64,000 bases of DNA, from NCBI RefSeq assembly GCF_010389155.1, contig NC_057766.1:25181516-25245515 (forward strand). Direction: 5' to 3'. The first letter of the stretch is position 1, and every line of letters begins with the position of its first letter. The stretch comes from Erigeron canadensis (taxonomy: Eukaryota; Streptophyta; Magnoliopsida; Asterales; Asteraceae). The notes under the pieces are model-generated. The model searched no databases. It saw only the letters and a list, made by a program, of their open reading frames with translations, and was not told the DNA's origin. Positions 40,187 to 56,458 of this stretch are shown here, in pieces. The translations under genes were made by a program, and so were the position numbers.

Positions 40187-42230
40187 CACATTTTTTACAG
40201 TACTCTCCCATTCTCTCTCTCTCACTCTCTCTCCATTGAATTGAATTGAAACATCTCATCAGAAATTAATCAAAAAAAAATAAAACAGTAGTAGTAAAAT
40301 TTCTTTCTGCTTTTCCGTGCAAAATGTCAGCCTTCAAAATTGAAATGAAATATCACTTTCTCTATATCCAATAATCTCCACTACTGTTCTTCATTTTCAG
40401 CTTTATTACATCTCACTCTCTCAGGTATATATAGTTATATTATATATAGTTACAGTTGTTATATAGATATATAGATATGGATATATGTGTGAACTTTGAC
40501 TTGGATTCAGTTAGTGTAACTGCATTTGCGTGGTGAGATTTGATTTTAAGTTAATTTAGTTTAATTGGATCTCTGATGGTTATAGATACAGATTATGTTG
40601 TATCTATATCATTATATTGTGATTACATTACTTAGTGATAGTTTTTTTTGTTTGTTAAGTAGATACATTTTATTGTTGTGATTTTAGACTTAATTATTTA
40701 ATTATTTTTATTTTGATAGAGCGGTGGTTGAGAAGCACATTATAGATACAAGTATGTGTATCTAATTATCTGGTTTATTTATCTTTATCATTTTGAAATA
40801 TTGGTTTTTTCAATTTAATTTAATTGATAAAAGTAGAAATCTAGTAGTAGTAAGTACTTTTTTAGACTTAATTATTTACTTTTATTTTATTTTTTTTATT
40901 ACTGTATTATTTATTGATTGATACTAATATTATATCTCATTAACTTTTTTTTTTTTTTTTTTTAAACTAAAAAAAAGGATAATGTAGTATTAGTAAATAC
41001 CTTTGTTACAATTAAATGAGACTTAGTTATTTAATTTTAAATATTTTGATATTTTTAGACGCAGAATATCCAATTATCTCATTCAGTTATCATTAAATCA
41101 TTTTGCAATAATAGTTTTTAACTTCTTTTTTTATATAACAAAAAATGGATACATTTTACTGTTCCAATTTTAAGACTTGTTTAAGTATTTTGAGTAATTT
41201 TTTTTTTTTTGATATTTATTACAAAGTAATGGTGGTTGAGAAGAGGCACATTATTGATTCACAGGATCACAGTTGAAATCTTTAATTTTATTTTTTTTTT
41301 AACTTTTTTGTGTGTGTTTAATTTGAAGATATTTTCTAAAGATATTATTATTATTATTATTATTGTCACAGTTGGTTTTTATCCCGTGAGTACTTGGTTT
41401 ACTTTTATGATTTTCCTTTAATAAATAGAAGGTGGTTGAAGGGACACACCCTTGCTTGAGTTTATATTTATGAATCTCATAGACAGAGTGAGTTTTTAAG
41501 AAACTGACATTTTCTGGTTGGTGTTTTTATTGACTAGTTAGTATTTCACGTTTTTGTGTCAATGTTGCCCCCTTTTGGTGTGGCTTGATGGATGATGGTG
41601 GATGCATCTATGCAAGTTATTGATAAAAATTTCGACTTCTTTTGTTAAATTATTAGTTTTTGCAGTGTGGTTTTTATTAATGGTTGGTACGGGACTCATT
41701 GCTGTGTTGGTATTTGATGATTAAATGCAGATGAACTATATTAACGCGTTTTCGTTATTTTCTTATTAAGCACACTATTTTTTATATTTTTGTGTGTATA
41801 CATTGTAGGTTGTGGTGAGGGGATACCAAACACTGTTTTCTTCGGGTTCTGCTAGCAATTAGTCTCACATATATTGTCTACGTACTATTTGCATTGTGAT
41901 TATTATTTGCCAGTAAGTTACACGACACGTTGAGTATATAATTTTGACATGAGTAGCCCATATTACTCCCTTTTAGGTTGTTTATGAATTGTTTTGTCTT
42001 CTTAATTTCCCTTAAACTTTTATCTCAAGGAAAACTGGCTTAATGTGCAAAGATGTTGTATATGTGGCTCGTGTTAGTGTGTTACTCTTTTTTTTTTACT
42101 TTACTGTTCTTTTTAATGAAAAATGTGTTTTAGTATCTTAAACATGGTATTCTTACAGGGTTCTTTTTATTTAATATGACAGGGAGAAGAAACTTGTTCG
42201 TCCCTGAAAGTGTAATGCATTGCTAGTTAC
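40187..42230 (+). other. Spliced 5' leader of the NEK gene (inferred)
   Basis: A CT-rich non-coding exon appears to end at a donor, CTCAG|GTATAT (40424/40425). An acceptor, ATGACAG|GGAGAAG, at 42182/42183 precedes the start codon by 48 bp. The intervening 1.76 kb is T-rich and lacks coding evidence, as in plant leader introns that raise expression. GGTGGTTGAG(A/G)AG-type motifs recur near 40722, 41230 and 41431. Exact ends need transcript data. Confidence 0.55.
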
Positions 42231-47024
<4,794 letters not shown>

Positions 47025-47296
47025 TGAAATGAAATCAGATTGTTATGTTAACAAATTATCATTTCTGTAATATGCATAGACTTAAGTAAATTAGTAATAT
47101 AGCAGGTAATGGTGACAGATACGGATACGTTAGATGAGGGTTAGAATTATTTCTCGAATCTCTTGTACCAGATACTGATGCCGGCATGTAGTCTAATGAC
47201 CTTAGGCTTTAATCTTTGTATGTTTCTCTCTTAAAAATCTTTTCTTTGCCGTCTTGCGATTCTGACATTCATCATTTGGTAAAATATGGTTTCTGA

Positions 47297-47556
47297 GAAT
47301 TTGACCGAATATGTCATTAGATCATTTATCTCGCAATTCACACACACTTCTCGTGCAAATATTTAGAGATCAAGATTATCTTTAGATTTGAGTACTTGAC
47401 CATACGCTTTCAAAATTGTGAATTATGAATTTGACCGAATATGTCATTAGATCATTTATCTCGCAATTCACACACACTTCTCGTGCAAATATTAAGAGAT
47501 CAAGATTATCTTTAGATTTGAGTACTTGACCATACGCTTTCAAAATTGTGAATTAT
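47297..47556. repeat. Tandem duplication, 2 x 130 bp
   Basis: Units 47297-47426 and 47427-47556 begin GAATTTGACCGAATATG and match except for ATATTTAGAG versus ATATTAAGAG. Recent local duplication just after the NEK 3' UTR. Confidence 0.95.
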
Positions 47557-47602
47557 ATATTGATATCTATGTTGATTAGCCACACATATAATATATATGT
47601 AT

Positions 47603-47947
47603 AGGGGAAAGATAATTTGAGACCAACTAAAAAAAGTCCAAAAAAGGACCATTGATTTTCGTAAGTTACACACCACCATCATGATCTACTATGATATACA
47701 AAACTTTTTTGTAAAAACACTAAGACTTTCAAGCGACGGGCCCACAGAAAAATCATGTGTAAGTTAACTTACACACTTACGCATGTGTAAGTAACTTACA
47801 CATGATTTTTCTATAGATCCATCGCCGGAAAGTCTTAGTGTTTTTACAAAAAAGTCTTATATATCGTAGTAGATCATGATGGTGTACAAAAATCAATGGT
47901 CCTAATTGGTCCTAAAATAAGAGGTGGTCTCAAATTATCTCACCCCT
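47603..47947. mobile_element. Foldback (near-palindromic) MITE
   Basis: The two halves are inverted copies along nearly the whole 345 bp: ends AGATAATTTGAGACCA / TGGTCTCAAATTATCT; inner blocks GGACCATTGATTTT, CATCATGATCTACTA, AAAAACACTAAGACTTTC and AAATCATGTGTAAGT each recur inverted. The centre is CACACTTACGCATGTG. Its transcript would form a long hairpin. Superfamily undecided (Mutator-type is possible). Confidence 0.85.
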
Positions 47948-48595
47948 ATATATATCTATATATATACAAATATCAATATCTTCATTATTCTATTAGTGAT
48001 AAAACTAGACGTGTAGTGTATTGTTGTATTGTGAACTTTTTTGGGTGAAAAAAGGTCCATGTTATTTGTATTTTATTAAAAAAGAGCAAAATCATCTGGT
48101 CCTCCTATTTTTTTAATAAAGAAATTGATTAACCTAAACTATCCATCTTATTTATTCACTAACATAAAATTCTTAATTTAATATACCTATAATATATTTA
48201 CAATATACATCTTGTTACCTTTAAAATAACTAAAATTCCTTTTTTTTATATCTAACTAATTCTATATTACTCGTAATAACCACGTCACTATCGCAACCGC
48301 CACATCCGTCCCTCCCTCGTTGTCAATCTGTCATCACCACCAGCCGTTGCCCCCGTCATGACCACCGCGCCCATACGACTAGTAAAACATAAAATATCTA
48401 GAACTACATATTTCAAGTTGTAATGTACAAACTAGACTATTATTCTTTTGACCCGGACCAAATCTGAACCCGAACCCAATACCCTGCCCACCAGCCCATT
48501 TAAACCCAGAAAGAACGCGTAAAGTAAACGCCCGGGGATTTTTACTGTATTATTTTTGTTGAAAGTTTTTTGATCCAAGAAAAAGATAAAGAGAG

Positions 48596-50343
48596 ATGGG
48601 AGGTGTGACAAAGGAGCAAGTCGAGTCAGCCCTTAGGTCTAAATTAGCTCCTTCTCATCTTGTAAGTATATATATTCATTATTCCAATTTCTCTTATTAA
48701 TTTTTTACTGTAGTATTTTATTATTTTTTACTACATGCATATTATTAATATGTAATTGCAACTGTATATCAGTATATGTGTTGTTACTTTGGATTCCTGG
48801 TAGTTCCTTGTGAGTTTGAAAAAATCAAGCTGACATTCAACAACATTTTTTCAGTAAAATTCTTTATTTCTTACTGCATATATTGATTATTATTATTTTT
48901 TGAGAATAACTATAACTATAAAGGTGCATCTATAAATTGACCAAAAAAAAGTAAATGTAATTAAAGTATTTGTTGTTCGGTTTAAGGAGGAGGCTTTGAC
49001 TCATTTGTGCACGACCGGATTCTGAAACCTTTTCCCTAGCGGCATCCAAGATGTTAGGTTCGAACCTGAGACCTCTTATAAGAACATTAGGCGCCTGGCC
49101 ACTAGACCTCTTTGATTCAAACATATAGGTAAACACTTAATAACTGTGGAATTTTGTATATTTTTTTTGGTTGATTACAATTGGTTGAAGGCGTTTATGT
49201 TCAAGCTGTTTTCCGAAAGCTGTTTAGATATTTAGTGTCCCGTTTATAGAAACTATAAGCTTAAACTCTCTCGAAACGTATGTTCTTAGCTATTGGGTGC
49301 CAATTATGACAACTATGCCAATAAGAGTATATCTAACCTAATAACTAAAAAGAAGGAAAACAGTAAAAATGAAGAAAAAAAGGCTGTGTCTGCTTCAGGC
49401 CAGAATGACAATTAAGAATAAGGATGGTACTCGTTTGATCACCAAAATCTTCGTCATAATCCGGCTATTTTGGAAGGTGAGGGGATAGTTGTCAATATAT
49501 GCCGATTATAGAAAGTGACGAGGGATAATTACCTACTGCATTGGGTAATCTTTCCACAAAGACTGTTGTCGTTCTTTTTTTTTTTTTTTTTTTAATCATG
49601 CTGTTCCCCTTTCTCCACTCTGAATTCTGTAATATATATTGAACTTACACGACTACTTGCTGATATTTCCTTGGTTCCTACCTGTTTTCCGACTTTCAGC
49701 TTCTCGAGAGTTCTATTATATTAGCATGATCACGAAGTATGTTATCCTGTTGTGATTTGTTATTCTATCTGATGCTGATAATTGATATTTGGCCATAATT
49801 CATCTGTATTAGGAGTTAGGCATCATTATTTTGTTCCCCTTTCTCTACTCTGAAATATATATTGAACTTACACGACTACTTGCTGGTACCTTCTTGGTTT
49901 CTACCTGCTTTCCAACTTTCAGCATCTCAGGAGTTCTATAATATTTGCATGATCACAAAGTATCGTATCCTTTTATAATTTGTTTATTCTATCCAATGTT
50001 GATATCTGGATCTTCTCTTTTTCAGGAAGTCATCGATACATCTGGAGGGTAAATTTCCTATCAAAAACCATGTATCATTTTTCGTAGGTCACTTGTTTAA
50101 TATGATTTTCTTTTAATAATTATTTTGTTGATATACTTGTGTTATAGGTGTGGTGCAAGTTTCCAAGTTGAAATTGTTTCCGAACAATTTGAAGGTAAAA
50201 GGTTGTTAGAAAGGCACAGGATGGTGAACGGAGTTCTGGCAGAGGAGATGAAAGACATTCATGCTCTCTCCATAACCAAAGCTCAGACCCCCGACCAATG
50301 GAAGAAACTACAAGAATCCCAAACTTCCCAACCTGCCCCCTAA
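48596..50343 (+). CDS. BOLA2: BolA-family protein, BOLA2-like
   Basis: Three exons: 48596-48661, 50026-50048 (only 23 bp) and 50148-50343; 94 residues. A compact BolA domain: V-T-K-E-Q-V-E at the N-terminus, H-L-E-V-I-D-T-S-G-G-C-G-A-S-F, then V-S-E-Q-F-E-G-K-R-L-L-E-R-H-R-M-V-N, and I-H-A-L-S-I-T-K-A-Q-T-P. Cys near residue 31 and the conserved His in the R-H-R segment are the residues by which BolA proteins share an Fe-S cluster with monothiol glutaredoxins. No transit peptide, so cytosolic/nuclear BOLA2 rather than the organellar BOLA1/4. Known relatives pair with GRXS17. The micro-exon is supported by exact frame continuity at both junctions. Confidence 0.95.
48983..49112 (-). mobile_element. 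tRNA-derived SINE, family B (in BOLA2 intron 1)
   Basis: On the minus strand: GAGGTCTAGTGGCCAGGCGC (A-box region), then GGTTCGAACC (B box, 49058-49067) at tRNA-like spacing, then a body ending near CAAAGCCTCCTCC. Different sequence from family A. Antisense to its host gene. No clean duplication found. Confidence 0.7.
49603..50004. repeat. Diverged tandem duplication in BOLA2 intron 1
   Basis: About 170 bp starting GTTCCCCTTTCTC at 49603 recurs at 49833, with shared blocks such as ATATATATTGAACTTACACG, GACTACTTGCTG and GCATGATCAC. The copies differ at many sites, so the duplication is old. Confidence 0.85.
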
Positions 50344-51021
50344 TACTGCTTTCCTTGCTAGTTATTCTACAATAATGACAAAAATAATCATCCTTTTGGA
50401 TCAAACCCTGTCTGTAATCTTTATTGCTCGGACTCCTAATGCTTAAGATTTGGTTATGTGACTTGTTTGGTGATGTGAGTTTGATTGACCGACTTGTTTG
50501 TTGGTGTGAGTTTGAGGCTCTGTATTTGGTACTCAAAACTCTTTGGCCTGGAAACCTGTCTCCATGTCTAAACATAGTCACAATTTTCGTTTCCTATGTA
50601 TGGGCTATTAAAATATTTGTACCCTTTTCCTGTACGCGCTTGAAGATGTTCCATGTTTGACATGTAGATCATGCACCAGATACAAGTATTATCAGATGCA
50701 CCATGTGATACGACCCATGTCATTGGACACGACCCATCTGACTTTGTCAATAAACCCACCACTCATGTGGCAGTTGGTTTCTCATGATGTCAAGTTACCC
50801 ATGATATAAGTTGTTAATTTCCCACGTTATCTTTGCAAGCATTTAGTTAAAGAGTACAACTCCATTATGCACGTACTATCAGTTTCTTGCATTTGTTTAG
50901 GGCCACGTTTACTTTGTTTTGTTCCTATAAATTGTAATCTTTGCATATGAATTATGAAGTAGAAATTTGACAGTAAAGTCTCTCTATCTTGTTCTCTTGA
51001 TTCTTGGATTCTAACCCCCTC
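50344..51021. other. BOLA2 3' region, no further gene
   Basis: 3' UTR and unclassified DNA. ACGACCCATGT / GACACGACCCATCTGAC repeats sit near 50708-50745. No coding evidence. Confidence 0.5.
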
Positions 51022-51023
51022 TA

Positions 51024-51314
51024 GGGTGCATTTGGTTCACATAATGTTTTTAAGAGGAATGGAATCTTTCAATTGAATTAGAATTTGAAAGAATGAAATT
51101 TGACGGAATGTTTTTGATTTTTTAAAGATTCAATTGACGAATGGAATGAGATTTCCTACCCCACCCTCAAGGAATGAAGATCCATCAAATGAGAGAATGT
51201 TTACATTCCAATGGAATGATATTCTTTCGTCTTTAACCAACCAAACACACTAAAGAATGGAATCTCATTCCAATTCTATCAGATTCCATCAGAATCTGTG
51301 AACCAAACACGACC
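51024..51314. mobile_element. MITE with TTTGGTT-type inverted ends
   Basis: Left end GGGTGCATTTGGTTCACA; right end inverted GGTCGTGTTTGGTTCACA. Interior is rich in GGAATG / CATTCC repeats. Flanked by TA. The termini resemble hAT-type MITEs, but the duplication length is unclear. Confidence 0.7.
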
Positions 51315-51316
51315 TA

Positions 51317-52569
51317 GGGTTCTCTGACACCATGTTTTCTATGTATTCATGGGGCATGTCTTTCTGAATGTTACTAAAGTGTAGCCTTAAATATTGATTC
51401 CAACTGCAGCAACTGCTAATCTAATCAGCAATCATTACTTGTACTTTTCTAACCACAGTTTGAAAATGTTGTATGACAAGATATAACATAAATGTGACTA
51501 AAGAATAAATAAAAATGAAACCTTTCATTTATTAAACTTTAGTAAGTTTCTAATGAACCGAACCGTTTGTGCCCCACAACAAATTAATATAACCTGCTTA
51601 TTATTAATGGGAAATGATAAACATAATCCCATTAGATAATTATTTTGAAAACACAAAGTTTTTTGATAACTAAATTATAAGCTTAATGAAAAGCTACAAG
51701 ACCTAATGGCAACGCATATAGGAAAACATGGTAGTTCTAGAAGATAAAAAAAAATCCTTGTCATAAAAAACAAATTCAACAGGTTTGACAAGGGTACGTC
51801 AATCATTCTTTTAAAACAAGCTCCATTTTGATTTTTTTTTTTTTTTTAATCTTATCTGACTTGTTTTGAAATCTATAGAGAAGATAAAAAGTTGCATTGA
51901 TAAGAAAACCAGTTAAAATTCAATTAGTGACCAGCATATTATCAATGTTTAGCAATCTTGATACAAATTAACATAATAACTCAATTAAAGTATAAGATAA
52001 AATTCTAAGTTTCAATGTATAAAAATTTCAAATCACTATTTGGTGTAACAATTTGGTATAATTATAAATGTATAATACATTGGAGATGTATTTAATTCAA
52101 CGCAAAACTTTAGAGCATACATCCGAAATGCCAAAATAGATTAACAAGAAAATTTGTAAAGCTACTTTTAAGACTATTTTGGGAGAAAGAGTTGCTACAA
52201 TGTTGTAAAAAGGCCATATCAAATTACATCGAAAATATATTGGATAGCTCATAGTCTTATTCCAAGAACTGGGTGCACTTTTCATTTGATAGATCTGCAA
52301 AACGGTATACCCATATTTCCAAACCATATTCCCTTTTAAATATCTGAAAAAGCGAAAACCAAGAGCATAACCATCAAAATACTGAGATGCTGCACAACAC
52401 TTCATAATAAACAAGATTCACTTGCGGCATCAAAACTACGATATATACCAACGTTTCAAATATGTACAGAGATAACACCGAGATAACAGAACGTATATAA
52501 ACCAAGACCAACTTGTATAATATGATCATTCCCAACATAAGAACCGAAACAGAGTTCCAAACTTTGTTA
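51317..52569. other. Intergenic, no gene
   Basis: AT-rich. The part nearest 52570 is the probable 3' UTR of ATG13 on the minus strand. An open frame at 52097-52414 (-) shows no family features. Confidence 0.5.
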
Positions 52570-55500
52570 CTAAGACTTGCCTGATTGCCTTAACAGAAGT
52601 TGTTTCATGTCCATATACACTTTCAGCTCCTCTAATGCATCAGATGTGGTCTTGATGCCAGAAACCCTAGAAGATATCATATTTGAAGGAGCAACTTCAA
52701 CAACAGGCTGGTCTTTGATCTGACTGGACGAATTCTCAGGCCTTGAGGGTTTACAAACGTTCTGTGATCGATGTAAATCTTGTCTAAGAGGCGGTGCTTT
52801 TTTCAGCATCTGAACAAGAGCACCAACTGCAGCATCTTGTGACTTTCTTGGTGTGAATGGCCCTGATCGGTCATGCGGTGTGCCAAGATTTCCTGATCGA
52901 TCAGATGAACCAGGCCTGGAGACCACAGCGTGTGAAAATTATTAGATATGGTACTTTAAAGCATAATGATCAAGAGAAAGAATGTTCACATGGCGCAATA
53001 CAGGTCTCAGCTCGTAATAAAAATACAAAATCGTAGTCATTAACATTTAACATGCTCAAAACTTCAACAAAAATGGAAATTAAAGGTGTATCTCTTAGCA
53101 TGTAAAAGGATGTAATATATGCATATTTGCAAAATCACAATAACAATAGCTATACATATATAATATTAATATAATATGATTATAGAAGGATAATATTATA
53201 TACCATCTTTACGATAACTGTATATTTTGCCAGTCAAGAGTTCAGGATGATCAGTGTTAACATTATATATTTAGGTTGTAATGCTTTGTAGCAGATGATA
53301 GATTAGTTGTGTGAGCAATTTTCCTTGCTCATCCATAATAACATATATCTGCCAATGAGGATGTAATTATGGATACAAGTGCAACTATTTAGAGTCATTC
53401 TTAACCAGCCCAGAAACAAGACTTGGGTTATTATACTTATGCCTCAGAGGCGGCTTACTATTGGACAACAAAAGACCAGTCAGTCTTTACCGACTAAATT
53501 ACCATTAACACATTTTTTAGGGTGAAGAGCAGAAAAATTATTTCACTAACATAGGCACTTCACCAATCTTTGCATAATAAATTTTACCTACAAGGATATC
53601 TCTTAATATACAATAATACAGCTTACCCGATAATCACAGTTTAAAAGAACCATATAATATAAAAAGTTACAATTACTCATCTTTTACACATGTAAAGTCA
53701 GACTTTAAAGATGCACAAAAATAGCTAAAACCAGCAATAGCTTCCACAAATTAATGGCTAAAACTTTTTCCATGTGAAAGAATACAATAAACACAACACA
53801 AAATGTTGCAGGGGAAATCAGCTGTACTATCATAATGTAAGTAAGGAACTTAGGCAGCCTTTTCTGAGCACAAACTTAGATGCTGATAACAGAATAGAAC
53901 AAACATATATGATTGTAACATTGTTCCAGTATGACGAAGTGTACACTGATTCAAAGTACAGAAATACTGTCTAATTGTTATTTGACTACTGCATAAACCA
54001 AAGAGCCCACAAAAGCTTGAAAATTGTATGACTGCCTGACTGGACATTCCTTGCATATTATAAAGATGTTTAATTAATAAATACCATGGCAGTTTCTGTT
54101 ACCTACTTATTCTGCGGATAAACATAATTCCTAGCACCCTAAATAAAGAACTAGTGAACTAATGCCTGGCAGCAATGAGCTTAAGAGTGCCACATGTTTC
54201 GAACAAATTAGTGAACAAATGTTTTATTGCTGTATGTGATAGAATCAAGTCATTAATAACTAATTTTAAAAACTTATAGTTATATTCTTCTGACTCTTAC
54301 ATCTCTACTATTTAAAGAACTTACAGTTATATTCTGCTGACTCTCATCTAATTCATTATCCAATTTGAGCAAAACCATATGACTGAATACACAATTTCAG
54401 AAGTCATCAACTACTCATAGGCTAATGTTGAGTACCAAAATAGATAACAAGACAAGCTCAGACCAAAATAATATGTTAAACACCATCAGAGAAAACAGGA
54501 CTTAATGTTACGCCTACATACCTGCTACTGTGATCCATCATTTCATCATCATCCACCACAAAGGGACCTGAAAACTCAGAGTCATCATAACTATCTTCAA
54601 ATGATAACCTACTAAAGCTTCTGGAAAAAGATTTGTGTGGAGAGCTGTTAGATGAAATCTTCACAGACGATGGCCTTGCGATCTCTTCTTCCCGCAGAGA
54701 TAACAACTATATAAACAAAATAACTCAGTAAGCCAATTTGATTTATAATGTTGTATCAACATTTCTTAATGACATCAATTTTGTTGCAAAACCTGTGAAA
54801 TTAATTATTCAAAACTATGTATGTGATTCCTAAATAAGATGAACATAATTAGAATCATTTTATCCAAACACTAAAAACTGATTATTGTGCTTCAAGTCCA
54901 ATCAGTTAATAAAAGCACATCCAAACACCCTTTACAATATCATCCCATAACTTCACCATTCAATTCTGTTAATAAGACTATGAAATGAAGCAAAAAAATG
55001 TCAACTTTTAAATGAGTGAAAACTTCAACATCTGGACATCCCAAAGTAGGAAGTACTACCGATGACAAACATGAGCATAAGTAAATAAGAATTGCATCAT
55101 GAAAGTACCTTGCCAGTAGCTATGGCACCCTGGTGCATACCCGAGCTTTTCTCCACTAAAGAAAGACTAGGTCTAGTAGCTTTGAGAGGAGGAGAAAAGG
55201 GTGGCAAAACCGGCTTATGGGATAAAGGTGCATCCCCAAGCCTAGAAGTGGGTATGTAAACAGGAGCACTATCAGACCGTAAGAGAACCTTCAACATATT
55301 ACTTCCCTGAAGACACATAGGTGGCGATGGAGATTGAGATGGTGAAAAGTTAGGCGATGGAAAGTACTCGTCATATCCCATATCCTTGGTAGGAACTTGA
55401 GCTGCTTCTAACGAAGAGTAACGTGAGCTCGTAGGTGGTCGATGGCCAAATTTAGAGTGCAAAGTTCGTGACTCGGAATACGTGGGTGAAGGTGATGGCA

Positions 55501-56458
55501 ATGCCGAAGGTGGAGATGCCCTAAAAGTATCATAACTCCAGCTATGACGTCTTCCAAATGGAGAAGATGATGGTGAATATTGTGGCACCGGAACTGATGG
55601 TAGCCTTTTTAATGGATCTGCCAATGGACTGCCCACATAATCTGGTATGAACTGTGGGGACATCGGGGTAGATGACTCTGAAATGGTATCAGAAATCGAA
55701 GGAAGATACAATAACGAAATACAAAGTTTCCCACAAGAAGTGTCCACCGGGGTGAACATAAACGGCTGCATTTCAGCCTCGTCTCTACGAAGCAGAGGCT
55801 CAACAGAAGAAGACACCCTATGAATTAAATTAAACGTTCGAATCTGCCCAGACGAATTTATCTCACGGAAAATCTTATAAGCAGGTAAAAGCCTAACAGT
55901 AACATACAATGATCTCAAAAGCAAAATTGATTTCTTGTACAACGCATGTGAGCTTGTAGAGCTAGACCTCTTACTCCCCGTTCCACCTTCCTTACAACCT
56001 TTCTTACTCTCGTAACGCACAACCCACCTCTCGATAACCTTCTCACTACACCCATCACACCCAAACTCATCAGAATCCGATTTCCAACCAAACGGATACC
56101 TCTCTTTCCTTTCAAACCCTACTCTCGGCGAACTAATACCATAATCCCAATTAACAGGCCTCTGAACCAAAACAACGTCCACCACCATGGGCTCAAGATT
56201 ACTCTGTCTCCAAAAATCAATATTTTCTAACGCGGCAGGGCAGTCCCTAAGAGCTAAGTTAAACCACTTATCCCTAGGTCTCATACTAGAAGACGACGAA
56301 CCAGACGACGAAGGTGAAAGCAATATCTGCTCACCACTATAGTTACGCGACGACACGAAAGGACACCTAGATTCAAGTACTATATGCAAACTTTTAGCAA
56401 AGAATTCGGTTATTATCTGTTCCATTTTCGCAGGTTCCGTATGTGGATTAACCGCCAT
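52570..56458 (-). CDS. ATG13: Autophagy-related protein 13
   Basis: Three exons on the minus strand: 56458-55109, 54706-54522, 52915-52570; phases 0 and 2 match at the junctions; 626 residues. The N-terminal ~240 residues form the HORMA domain (E-Q-I-I-T-E-F-F-A-K-S-L-H-I-V-L-E-S-R; R-D-K-W-F-N-L-A; W-V-V-R-Y-E; L-L-R-S-L-Y-V-T-V-R-L-L-P-A-Y). The remainder is Ser/Pro-rich and disordered, with R-R-H-S-W-S and many S-P sites, as expected for a regulatory tail phosphorylated by ATG1 and TOR. It ends with conserved segments S-F-S-R-L-S-F-E-D and V-Y-M-D-M-K-Q-L-L. ATG13 holds and activates the ATG1 kinase complex that starts autophagy. Length is close to plant ATG13a (about 600). The first ATG in a GC-richer exon is taken as start. 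Confidence 0.93.

Larger units (their letters stand above)
47025..48595. other. Intergenic between NEK and BOLA2
   Basis: Contains a 130-bp tandem duplication and a foldback element, described separately. The rest is AT-rich. The 48.3-48.5 kb segment is a C-rich promoter region of BOLA2. Confidence 0.55.

Noticed and set aside
47603..47947. MicroRNA precursor
   Set aside because: Pairing extends nearly perfectly over the full 345 bp to the terminal repeats, which fits a foldback MITE better than a microRNA hairpin; no small-RNA evidence is available.
49058..49067. Real tRNA genes suggested by B boxes (here and at about 27852, 19577, 31992)
   Set aside because: None has an acceptor stem or anticodon arm of a working tRNA; each continues into a shared non-tRNA body, so they are SINE heads.
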